A DNA stretch of 64,000 nucleotides from Methyloligella sp. (GTDB lineage Bacteria > Pseudomonadota > Alphaproteobacteria > Rhizobiales > HXMU1428-3). This document shows positions 57,022-64,000 of the stretch, piece by piece (within the stretch, counting starts at the first letter, position 1; each line of letters begins with the position of its first letter). Both the position numbers and the translations under genes were made by a program. The notes under the pieces were generated by a model, which did no database searches, was not told the origin of the DNA, and worked only from the letters and a program-made list of their open reading frames with translations. Location of the stretch: the NCBI GenBank assembly GCA_021604645.1, contig BQJJ01000005.1, forward strand, positions 1 through 64,000, read 5' to 3'.

Positions 57022-57753
57022 TCAAACTTCTCTCTCTGATGTGTAGACAATAATTATTAACTCTATTGGCCCGTGTGCGCCAAGGGTGAGTGTTTGTTCT
57101 ATATCAGCGGTTCTTGATGGACCGCTAATCATATTGATAGAGCGAGGTGGGAAAGGTTTGTTGCTTAGTCCAGCTTCTTTCTTCCCCTTAGCAAAAGCTT
57201 CTTCATATGTTTGGCACAATGAGTTTTTGTCCAACAGAACGATATGACATGTAGCGAGATAGTTTAACCAGGTTGGGTTTTCGCATCCTGAATTTAAAAA
57301 TAATGTACCTGTCTCGGAAGCTGCCGCAAATGCCGTTGTTAGCGCACAGTTTAAGTTGTAATTTTCTTTATTCTTTTCAAAGCTCTCAACTTCAATGAAA
57401 TTTATTGCGCTGTTTTTCGGGGAGTTTATTTTATTGTTTTTACCTATAAGAAGGTCTTGTCCATAAGGCTTTTCTTTTAGAATTTCTTCTAATTTTTCAT
57501 TTATCTGATTTTCATAACATTCATATATTTCAGCACTTTGTGATGTTAAGATCTCTTTGAATTGAGCGAATTTATCTTCTAGAGTTTTTTCCTCTGGCTG
57601 GTATTTGAACTCTTGATAGGCTTCTTTTTGCTGTTTTAATTTTAGCTTTTGTTCTTTTGATATAGTTACCTTCTTCTTAGCCTCTTTAACGTTTTTCAAA
57701 AATTTTGAACGCCGGCTTTCTTTTGGTTTTATTTGAGGGGTGATATTCGTCAT
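57022..57753 (-). CDS. lutC: LUD domain protein (LutC/YkgG-like)
   Basis: 243 residues. The C-terminal two thirds carry the LUD fold seen in LutC ('AFAAASETGTLFLNSG', 'ISGPSRTADIEQTLTLGAHGP'). The first 60 residues are a Lys/Glu/Gln-rich helical extension, not usual for LutC. It is partner to lutB, starting one base after its stop. The set oxidises L-lactate in Bacillus and others. The third protein LutA is not encoded here. Confidence 0.88.
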   Translation of the reverse strand: MTNITPQIKPKESRRSKFLKNVKEAKKKVTISKEQKLKLKQQKEAYQEFKYQPEEKTLEDKFAQFKEILTSQSAEIYECYENQINEKLEEILKEKPYGQDLLIGKNNKINSPKNSAINFIEVESFEKNKENYNLNCALTTAFAAASETGTLFLNSGCENPTWLNYLATCHIVLLDKNSLCQTYEEAFAKGKKEAGLSNKPFPPRSINMISGPSRTADIEQTLTLGAHGPIELIIIVYTSEREV

Positions 57754-57754
57754 T

Positions 57755-59272
57755 TTATTTGCCCTGCCCCTCTTTTTTAACTCTTGTGTTCTCTTGTGAA
57801 CTATCCTTTTTACAATTTAAATTCCAGGCGTCTTGAAAACTTGTTTTTGCAATTGTTGGGAGGGTTCTATGTTTTTGCCAGGCCTTCACACCAGGCACTT
57901 TATTCATCAGCCAATTTTGTTCAGCCGCAATTGAAAGACAAGGTAAGACGGCTTTCATTGTTAAATTATATAGCCTTGGCCGTTTGGCTAACTGGCTCCA
58001 TGCAAACATCGAAGTTTTGGCGAAAAGTGTTCTTTTCGTTAAAGGTTTTTCTCGCAGTTTTCGCATTAATTTCGTTAATGGTATTTGCATGGGGCACACT
58101 TCATTACAGCGGCCACAAAAGCTCGATGCAAAGGGCAGGTCTTTTGCTCTTTCTCCAAAATAATGCGGAGATAAAACAGAGCCCATGGGGCCGGGATAGA
58201 CGGTGCCATAGGCATGTCCTCCTAAATTTTGATAGACAGGACAATGATTTAGACAAGCGCCGCACCTGATGCATCTGAGCATTTCAGCAAACTCAGAGCC
58301 TAGCATTTTACTTCTGCCATTATCTAAGAGAACTATATGAAATTCTTCTGGTCCGGATGTGTCTTCTTCTCGTTTTGGACCTGTTGCAAAGGTTGTATAG
58401 GTCGAGATTGATTGACCGGTTGCTGAGCGCGCTAATAACCTTAAAAGAACAGTTGTATCCTCTAAAGTTGGAACGAGTTTTTCTAAACTTGCAATGACGA
58501 TATGGGTTTTTGGCAAAGATTGGCAAAGATCTCCATTGCCTTCATTCGTGACAATAATGGACGTGCCTGTTTCTGCGATGAGAAAATTGGCGCCTGTTAT
58601 GCCGATATCTGCATTGATGAATTTTTCTCTTAAAATATGACGCGCTTCTTGTACAAAATCACCCGGCGTTTCTAACTTGCGATCTTTAGCCAAGTTTTTA
58701 TGTGTTTTTAGGAAATCTTTTCGTATATTTTCTCTGGTCAAATGAACAGCTGGAGCAATGATGTGGCTAGGCATTTCATCTCTGAGTTGGATGAGGTATT
58801 CGCCTAAATCTGTTTCAACCGTTTCATAGCCCTTATCTTCTAGAAAATGCGTTAGGCCGATTTCCTCCCCCACCATGGTTTTGCCTTTTGCAATGAGTTT
58901 GGCATCTTTAGTAGTGCAAATTTCATCTATGATATCTAGGGCATCTTGTGGTTCAGGGGCAAAATGAAGCTGCCCGCCAGACCTTTGAACGGCGGCCTCA
59001 AATTGTTCCAAATAAGCTTCTATATTTGCTAATGTATGATTTTTAATGCGGACTGCTTGATCTGAGAGTTCAGAAAATTCTGGCAATGCGGCTTTGGCTT
59101 TGGTTCTTTTACCAACAAACCCTGAAGGAATGACGGATAATGCCTGTTGTAATTTATCATCGAGAAGAGCAGCATGCGCTCTTTCATTAAAAGAGGATGC
59201 GCTTTTTGAAAGAGAGGCATCTTTCAAAAGAAGTGTCTGGTTCACTTGTTTTTCAAAAGTTTGATTGGACAT
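57755..59272 (-). CDS. lutB: Lactate utilisation iron-sulfur protein (LutB/YkgF-like)
   Basis: 505 residues. An N-terminal LUD domain (about 60-300, 'ITGANFLIAETGTSIIVTNEGN') and two 4Fe-4S motifs ('CIRCGACLNHCPVY' and 'CGRCNEVCPMQIP'). A C-terminal domain of about 80 residues follows. It should act in the cytosol in L-lactate oxidation with LutC. It is divergent from ggt. If LutA exists it is elsewhere in the genome. Confidence 0.93.
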   Translation of the reverse strand: MSNQTFEKQVNQTLLLKDASLSKSASSFNERAHAALLDDKLQQALSVIPSGFVGKRTKAKAALPEFSELSDQAVRIKNHTLANIEAYLEQFEAAVQRSGGQLHFAPEPQDALDIIDEICTTKDAKLIAKGKTMVGEEIGLTHFLEDKGYETVETDLGEYLIQLRDEMPSHIIAPAVHLTRENIRKDFLKTHKNLAKDRKLETPGDFVQEARHILREKFINADIGITGANFLIAETGTSIIVTNEGNGDLCQSLPKTHIVIASLEKLVPTLEDTTVLLRLLARSATGQSISTYTTFATGPKREEDTSGPEEFHIVLLDNGRSKMLGSEFAEMLRCIRCGACLNHCPVYQNLGGHAYGTVYPGPMGSVLSPHYFGERAKDLPFASSFCGRCNEVCPMQIPLTKLMRKLREKPLTKRTLFAKTSMFAWSQLAKRPRLYNLTMKAVLPCLSIAAEQNWLMNKVPGVKAWQKHRTLPTIAKTSFQDAWNLNCKKDSSQENTRVKKEGQGK

Positions 59273-59466
59273 ACTTTTTCTTTTATTATTAACTCAGTCA
59301 ATATTTTTAGTGCGGTATTTTTCAATTCTTCAAATTCAAGGTTCAACACTTCTCATTTTCAAATCATGAGCGTCTGTTAGATCGCTGAATTCAACGAAAT
59401 GCATCTCATCACCTATACGCATTTTATCATAATTCTTATTAATTCGGTTAAAAAAGGCTTTGTCCT

Positions 59467-61257
59467 ATGAAACGTATTTTTTTCATTTTTCTTTTTGGGA
59501 TTTTCGCCATCGGAGCGATTTTTGGCGCTAAGCAATATGGGTATTTTGCGCCTAACATTACGGACCTTAAGAAAGATAGTTTTGTTCAAAGCCGCGCTGC
59601 TCCTGAAGCTGCGACTGGCCGAATAGAGCGCCGCGAAGTGCGCGCGCAAAAGTTCATGGTGGCAACAGCAAACCAACATGGTTCTAAAGCCGGCCTGGAG
59701 ATTTTAAAGGCTGGTGGCAGTGCCATGGACGCGGCAATTGCAGCGCAGCTTGTTTTAAATGTGGTTGAGCCTCAATCATCTGGTATTGGCGGCGGTGCCT
59801 TTTTGCTTCACTTTGATAAAGCTTCTTCTTCACTTCAAACATATGATGGACGCGAAACGGCGCCGAAGGCGAGTACGGAACGCTTATTTTTGCGCGCGGA
59901 TGGGAGCGCTCTTGGATTTGGTGAGGCTGTTCGCTCTGGTCGCTCAATTGGAGTTCCTGGGTTAATTAAAATGATGGAGCTAGCCCATGAAACTCATGGG
60001 AAATTACCATGGGTAGAGTTGTTTCAACCGGCGATTAAACTGGCGCGGTCTGGTTTTCCCGTCTCAAAAAGATTGCATAACTTACTGACCCGCAAAGGCG
60101 CTGACTTTTTTAACCCACAAGCACGGGCCTTATTTTTCAAAAGTGATGGAGCTGCACTTGCTATTGGTGAGACCTTAAAAAACTTAGAGTTAGCTAGTAG
60201 TTTAGAACTCATCGCATCGAAGAAATCAGCAGGCTTTTATGAGGGCGAACTTGCTCAGACTATCATTAAAGCTGCGAAAGAAGCCCCTGTTGTTGCCAGT
60301 CAACTCACGTTAGAAGATTTAAGCTCATATGAAGCTAAACTGCGCGCGCCTATTTGTGGACCCTATTTGAAACTTAAAGTCTGCGGCATGGGGGCTCCTT
60401 CATCGGGGGGAACAACTGTTGCTATGATTTTAGGACTGATTGATCCGCTTGACCTGGGTAAGACTATGAGTGCTGATGCGCTTCATAAAATCGCGGAAGC
60501 TGAGAAACTCGCCTTTGCTGATCGCAATCATTTTATGGCTGATGCTGATTTTGTTCCTCAACCCAAAGGCTTTTTATCTCCGGATTATCTTTCAAAACGA
60601 CGTGAGCTCATACAACCTAAAACTGCTATAGAAAAGGCAAAACCTGGTGATGTGCCTTTGGCTGAAAAAGCGTCCCTTGGTGAAGATGCGACTATTGAAC
60701 TTGGGGGCACAACCCACATCTCTATTATCGACGCGGATGGCAATGCTGTTTCTATGACGAGTTCGATTGAAGGGGCTTTTGGCTCTGGTCAAATGGTTGG
60801 TGGGTTTCTACTCAACAATCAACTTACGGACTTTTCGTTTAAACCCATTGATAAAGAGGGCAAACCAATTGCCAATCGTGTGCAACCGATGAAACGACCG
60901 CGTTCATCAATGGCACCCACAATTGTTTTTGATGAAAATGATGATGTACGCATTGTGATTGGCTCGCCGGGAGGATCTCGGATTATTCTTTTTGTGGTGA
61001 AAGCTTTGGTTGCTCACCTTAATTGGGGGCTTGGACCACAGGAAGCCGTTTCATTGCTAAACTTTGGTTCTAGAAACGGCCCCTTTGAGTTGGAAAAACA
61101 TACAGAAGACACTATACTAAAATCTGCTTTGGAGGCTTTGGGCCAGAAGGTTCGCCTTGCTGACATGACGTCTGGAGCACAAATGATCGTCATTAAAAAT
61201 CAAGAACTTATTGGCGGAGCAGACCCTCGCCGCGAAGGTGTTGTTCTTGGTGAATAA
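59467..61257 (+). CDS. ggt: Gamma-glutamyltransferase
   Basis: 596 residues. An N-terminal hydrophobic segment (about 4-21) suggests export. 'QLVLNVVEPQSSGIGGGAF' and 'RSIGVPGL' are family motifs. Self-processing should occur before Thr415 in 'LGGTTHISI', which becomes the nucleophile of the small subunit. It transfers or hydrolyses the gamma-glutamyl group of glutathione in the periplasm. It is 18 nt upstream of thiO, so the two are probably one transcript. Confidence 0.95.
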   Translation: MKRIFFIFLFGIFAIGAIFGAKQYGYFAPNITDLKKDSFVQSRAAPEAATGRIERREVRAQKFMVATANQHGSKAGLEILKAGGSAMDAAIAAQLVLNVVEPQSSGIGGGAFLLHFDKASSSLQTYDGRETAPKASTERLFLRADGSALGFGEAVRSGRSIGVPGLIKMMELAHETHGKLPWVELFQPAIKLARSGFPVSKRLHNLLTRKGADFFNPQARALFFKSDGAALAIGETLKNLELASSLELIASKKSAGFYEGELAQTIIKAAKEAPVVASQLTLEDLSSYEAKLRAPICGPYLKLKVCGMGAPSSGGTTVAMILGLIDPLDLGKTMSADALHKIAEAEKLAFADRNHFMADADFVPQPKGFLSPDYLSKRRELIQPKTAIEKAKPGDVPLAEKASLGEDATIELGGTTHISIIDADGNAVSMTSSIEGAFGSGQMVGGFLLNNQLTDFSFKPIDKEGKPIANRVQPMKRPRSSMAPTIVFDENDDVRIVIGSPGGSRIILFVVKALVAHLNWGLGPQEAVSLLNFGSRNGPFELEKHTEDTILKSALEALGQKVRLADMTSGAQMIVIKNQELIGGADPRREGVVLGE

Positions 61258-61275
61258 ACTTTAGAATGCAAAATT

Positions 61276-62268
61276 GTGTTAAAAATTAATGTCATTGGTG
61301 CTGGAATTTTAGGTCTTTGGCAGGCATATCGCTTTGCCAAAGCTGGACACCAGGTTCACCTTTTAGAAAAATCTGAAACTCTTTTTGAAACTGCTTCCAG
61401 CCGATTGGCAGGGGCGATGCTTGCGCCTTTTTGCGAATCTGAGGCAAGCCAACGAGACCTTATTCCACATGCTCTTCGCTCCCTTGCGCTGTGGTCCGAG
61501 GGACCTTGTGACTTTGAAAGCAAGGGTACACTCATTATTGCCCCACCGCGGGACCGAGTTGAGCTGACAAGTTTTGCCAAGCGAACCATCGAGCACCAGC
61601 ATATCAAATCAGAGACAATTGCACAGCTAGAGCCATCTCTTGAGGGCCGGTTTAATGAAGCGCTTTATTTTGAGAAAGAAGGCCATTTAGCGCCGCGGCC
61701 AGCACTGAAAGCTTTAATTACCGCATTTAGAGATCTCGGCGGCGAAGTTACTCTTGGCTTTACTGGTACAGCTCCTAAAGCAGACTATACCATCGATACC
61801 AGAGGCATGGGGGCTAAGTCAGAACTCAAAGCCAAAGATAGAGCCTTACGGCCAGTTCGCGGCGAAATGGTTGTTGTGCATGCTCCAGGTTTGAAACTAT
61901 ACCGCCCCATTCGCCTGCTTCATCCTCGTATGCCGTCTTACATAGTTCCCTGGCCAGATGATCATTATATGATTGGAGCAACTGTTATAGAATCTGATGA
62001 TGAGGGGCCGATTACTCTTCGCTCCGGGTTAGAGTTGCTTGGCTCAGCCTTTACCGTTCATCCTGCCTTTGGCGACGCTAAAATCATTGAATTTAATGCC
62101 GGTAGCCGGCCTTCATTTTTTGATAATTTACCCAAAATTGTTCTTGATGAGACCCATATTTTTGTTAATGGTGCATACAGGCATGGATTTTTACTGGCTC
62201 CTTTATTAGCTGAATTGGTTTTGGCTCATATCGAAAATGGGGAGCCAATTGAAGGATTGTTTCAATGA
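61276..62268 (+). CDS. thiO: Glycine oxidase ThiO
   Basis: 330 residues, GTG start without a strong ribosome site. The FAD-binding motif 'GAGILGLWQAYRFAKAG' is at the N-terminus, and the DAO-family C-terminal motif 'NGAYRHGFLLAPLL' near the end. It makes iminoglycine from glycine for the thiazole half of thiamine. It is first of thiO-thiS-thiG-thiE; thiC is not next to it. The stop is 13 bases before thiS. Confidence 0.94.
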   Translation: MLKINVIGAGILGLWQAYRFAKAGHQVHLLEKSETLFETASSRLAGAMLAPFCESEASQRDLIPHALRSLALWSEGPCDFESKGTLIIAPPRDRVELTSFAKRTIEHQHIKSETIAQLEPSLEGRFNEALYFEKEGHLAPRPALKALITAFRDLGGEVTLGFTGTAPKADYTIDTRGMGAKSELKAKDRALRPVRGEMVVVHAPGLKLYRPIRLLHPRMPSYIVPWPDDHYMIGATVIESDDEGPITLRSGLELLGSAFTVHPAFGDAKIIEFNAGSRPSFFDNLPKIVLDETHIFVNGAYRHGFLLAPLLAELVLAHIENGEPIEGLFQ

Positions 62269-62281
62269 GGGGTTATCATCA

Positions 62282-62479
62282 ATGAATGTTACCATTAATG
62301 GCAAGGCAGAGGAAATTACCGAAATTACGCTAGCGGCGCTCTGCAAGCGGTTTTTGGATCATCCACACACGATTGCTACAGCTGTGAATGGGCAGTTCGT
62401 TTCCGTGAACGACCGGCCTGAATACTCCCTTAAAGATGGAGATAAGGTTGAAATTCTCTCTCCTCGACAAGGTGGGTAA
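62282..62479 (+). CDS. thiS: Sulfur carrier protein ThiS
   Basis: 65 residues with the ubiquitin-like fold and the C-terminal Gly-Gly tail ('LSPRQGG') that becomes the thiocarboxylate. The ATG is preceded by GAGGGG. It is a little acidic and has no signal peptide. Confidence 0.96.
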   Translation: MNVTINGKAEEITEITLAALCKRFLDHPHTIATAVNGQFVSVNDRPEYSLKDGDKVEILSPRQGG

Positions 62480-62638
62480 ATAGGCAGACAGAGCAATAAG
62501 GCTTGTGCTTAAATATTTGACCTGAGACCTTCGGACGGCTTGACAGTTAGGGGGTTCAGCCTCACAAAGATATACGTAATTTTTTATGAACCCTTTTTAG
62601 TACAAATCTTTTTAGTGAAGTCTTTTTTAGTGAAGATT

Positions 62639-63439
62639 ATGACCAATTCTCAATTCAAGCTTTATGACACCTCTCTTTCTTCGCGTCTTATAATGGGAAC
62701 CGCGCTTTATCCGTCTCCTCAAAGTCTCATAGACTCTGTAAATGCTGGCGGATCTGAAATTGTGACTCTTTCGCTGCGCCGAGAGACAGCTGGAGACGGT
62801 GCTGCAAATGATTTTTGGGCACATATACAAAAGCTTAATGTCAACTTGCTGCCGAATACGGCTGGGTGCAAAACAGCAAAAGACGCAATCACGACCGCAC
62901 AGATGGCCAGAGAAATCTTTGGCACAAAATGGCTGAAGCTTGAAGTGATTGCCAATGATGACACATTACAGCCTGACCTGTTTGAATTGGTTGAAGCGAC
63001 GAAAGAGCTTTCTTCGCAAGGGTTTCAGGTTTTTCCGTACACAACTGAAGACCTTGGGGCTGCTGAAAAATTATTAGAAGCGGGCGCCGAAGTTTTGATG
63101 CCTTGGGGCGCGCCGATCGGCACGGGGCGCGGATTGATGAACCCTTATGCTCTTCGGACAATGCGCTCTTACTTTCCTGATACTCCATTGATTGTTGACG
63201 CTGGAATTGGCGCACCTTCTCATGCAGCAGAAGCAATGGAGATGGGTTACGACGCCATTTTATTAAACACGGCAATTGCTAAAGCTGGTGACCCTGTGGC
63301 CATGGGCAAAGCGTTTAAGCTTGCGGTTGAAGCGGGGCATCTGGCACATCAAGCTTTGCTTATTGAACAACGAGACATGGCTAGCCCTTCTACACCTGTT
63401 GCGGGCACACCCTTTTTTGATTTGGACAATTTAAATTGA
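62639..63439 (+). CDS. thiG: Thiazole synthase ThiG
   Basis: 266 residues, TIM barrel. The Schiff-base Lys is in '[11 protein letters not shown]'; '[13 protein letters not shown]' and '[18 protein letters not shown]' are phosphate-site motifs. The frame is open to a TTG at 62540, but ATG 62639 fits the family. The short gap after thiS contains a direct repeat (TTTTTAGTGAAG, two copies) just before the start. The last four bases overlap the thiE start. Confidence 0.96.
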   Translation: MTNSQFKLYDTSLSSRLIMGTALYPSPQSLIDSVNAGGSEIVTLSLRRETAGDGAANDFWAHIQKLNVNLLPNTAGCKTAKDAITTAQMAREIFGTKWLKLEVIANDDTLQPDLFELVEATKELSSQGFQVFPYTTEDLGAAEKLLEAGAEVLMPWGAPIGTGRGLMNPYALRTMRSYFPDTPLIVDAGIGAPSHAAEAMEMGYDAILLNTAIAKAGDPVAMGKAFKLAVEAGHLAHQALLIEQRDMASPSTPVAGTPFFDLDNLN

Positions 63440-64000
63440 ATAAAATATTTCCATCATTTTATCCGGTTCTACCAGATGTTAACTGGATAGAGCGTCTAGC
63501 TCCTCACGGTATAAAGGTTGTACAATTACGACTGAAAGATGCTGAACCAACTGAGATAGACCGGCAAATACTGGCTTCGCTCGAAATTGCAAAACGCTAT
63601 AATATTCAATTGATCGTCAATGATTATTGGCAAGCTGCCATTCGGCTTGGTGCTGATTATATTCATTTGGGACAAGAGGATTTAGAAGCTGCTGACCTGA
63701 AAGAGATCAAGGCAAATAATATTAAACTTGGTGTTAGCACTCACTCCCTTGAGGAGCTTGATATTGCTTTAAAAGCTGAGCCGGATTACATCGCGCTTGG
63801 TCCCGTTTACGAAACAATTTTGAAAAAGATGAAATGGGCACCGCAGGGATTGGATAATGTTCGTCTTTGGCGCACAAAAACTGAGTTACCTTTAATTGCC
63901 ATTGGCGGGATTACCCCCCAACGTGCCCCGCTTGTGCTGGATGCTGGAGCGGATAGTGTCGCTGTTGTGACGGATTTAGTCACAGCTGAAGATCCGGTTG
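63436..64000 (+). CDS. thiE: Thiamine-phosphate synthase (3' end cut by window)
   Basis: 188 codons up to the window end, no stop yet. It starts with TTG in the thiG stop region (4-nt overlap). TIM-barrel motifs: 'KVVQLRLKD', '[24 protein letters not shown]', 'ALGPVYETI' and '[24 protein letters not shown]'. It joins the thiazole and pyrimidine phosphates to make thiamine phosphate. The frame shows no disruption. Confidence 0.94.
   Translation, partial: MNKIFPSFYPVLPDVNWIERLAPHGIKVVQLRLKDAEPTEIDRQILASLEIAKRYNIQLIVNDYWQAAIRLGADYIHLGQEDLEAADLKEIKANNIKLGVSTHSLEELDIALKAEPDYIALGPVYETILKKMKWAPQGLDNVRLWRTKTELPLIAIGGITPQRAPLVLDAGADSVAVVTDLVTAEDPV

Noticed and set aside
62505-62545. TPP riboswitch in front of thiG, suggested by CCTGAGACC
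   Set aside because: Only a short CTGAGA-like piece is present. The other conserved TPP blocks are missing, and the site is inside the thi operon.

Overview
The window is a chromosomal segment of an alphaproteobacterium, most likely from or near the Hyphomicrobiales (Rhizobiales). The evidence is a C4-pathway 5-aminolevulinate synthase (hemA), a cyc/ccm cytochrome c maturation set, an FnrL-type regulator beside fixNOQP/fixGHIS-type (cco) genes, PstC/PstA with the long extra periplasmic regions usual in alphaproteobacteria, gluQ, and a thiO-thiS-thiG-thiE order. The DNA is fairly AT-rich for that group. No prophage, transposase, CRISPR array, rRNA or tRNA was found.

Layout. 1-3.8 kb: the end of an unknown gene, a small secreted protein and a trimeric-autotransporter-like adhesin. 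3.8-8.4 kb: an SDR, queG, a glutathione transferase, uppP and msrB. 8.7-18.1 kb: the phosphate block phoR / pstS-pstC-pstA-pstB-phoU-phoB (minus strand), with a divergent polyphosphate kinase ppk2 (plus strand). Pho-box-like repeats lie upstream of pstS and of ppk2. 18.2-21.5 kb: a small orphan gene, a MliC+SH3 envelope protein and a MocR-type regulator. 21.5-36.7 kb: a heme/respiration block, ccmFGHI, hemA, ccmE, fnrL, ccoNOQP and ccoGHIS, with FNR-type boxes in front of fnrL and ccoN. 36.8-45.5 kb (minus strand): two hybrid histidine kinases, comM, two DUF genes and gluQ. 45.7-55.6 kb: rpsT, a 2.5-kb gene-free spacer with tandem arrays, then dnaA-dnaN-recF-gyrB. 55.7-64 kb: a DUF2231 membrane protein, an alpha/beta hydrolase, lutB-lutC, and ggt-thiO-thiS-thiG-thiE (cut by the window end).

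How it works together. The heme/respiration block joins heme synthesis, heme attachment to c-type cytochromes, an oxygen-responsive regulator, and the high-affinity cbb3 oxidase with its copper and assembly factors. This is a low-oxygen respiration module. The phosphate block senses (PhoR/PhoU), responds (PhoB), imports (Pst) and handles polyphosphate (Ppk2).

The least explained material is non-coding. (i) Two families of structured dispersed repeats, here called R1 and R2, lie just downstream of genes or in their last codons. Their stems differ between copies but stay paired, and R2 copies appear to sit inside the loops of other R2 copies. One such interrupted R2 seems to carry a whole small gene (18244-18615). 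(ii) The rpsT-dnaA spacer has a 7 x 16-bp tandem array, a related second array and many short decayed tandem duplications. It is a candidate replication-origin or dnaA-control region. All repeat comparisons were made by eye.
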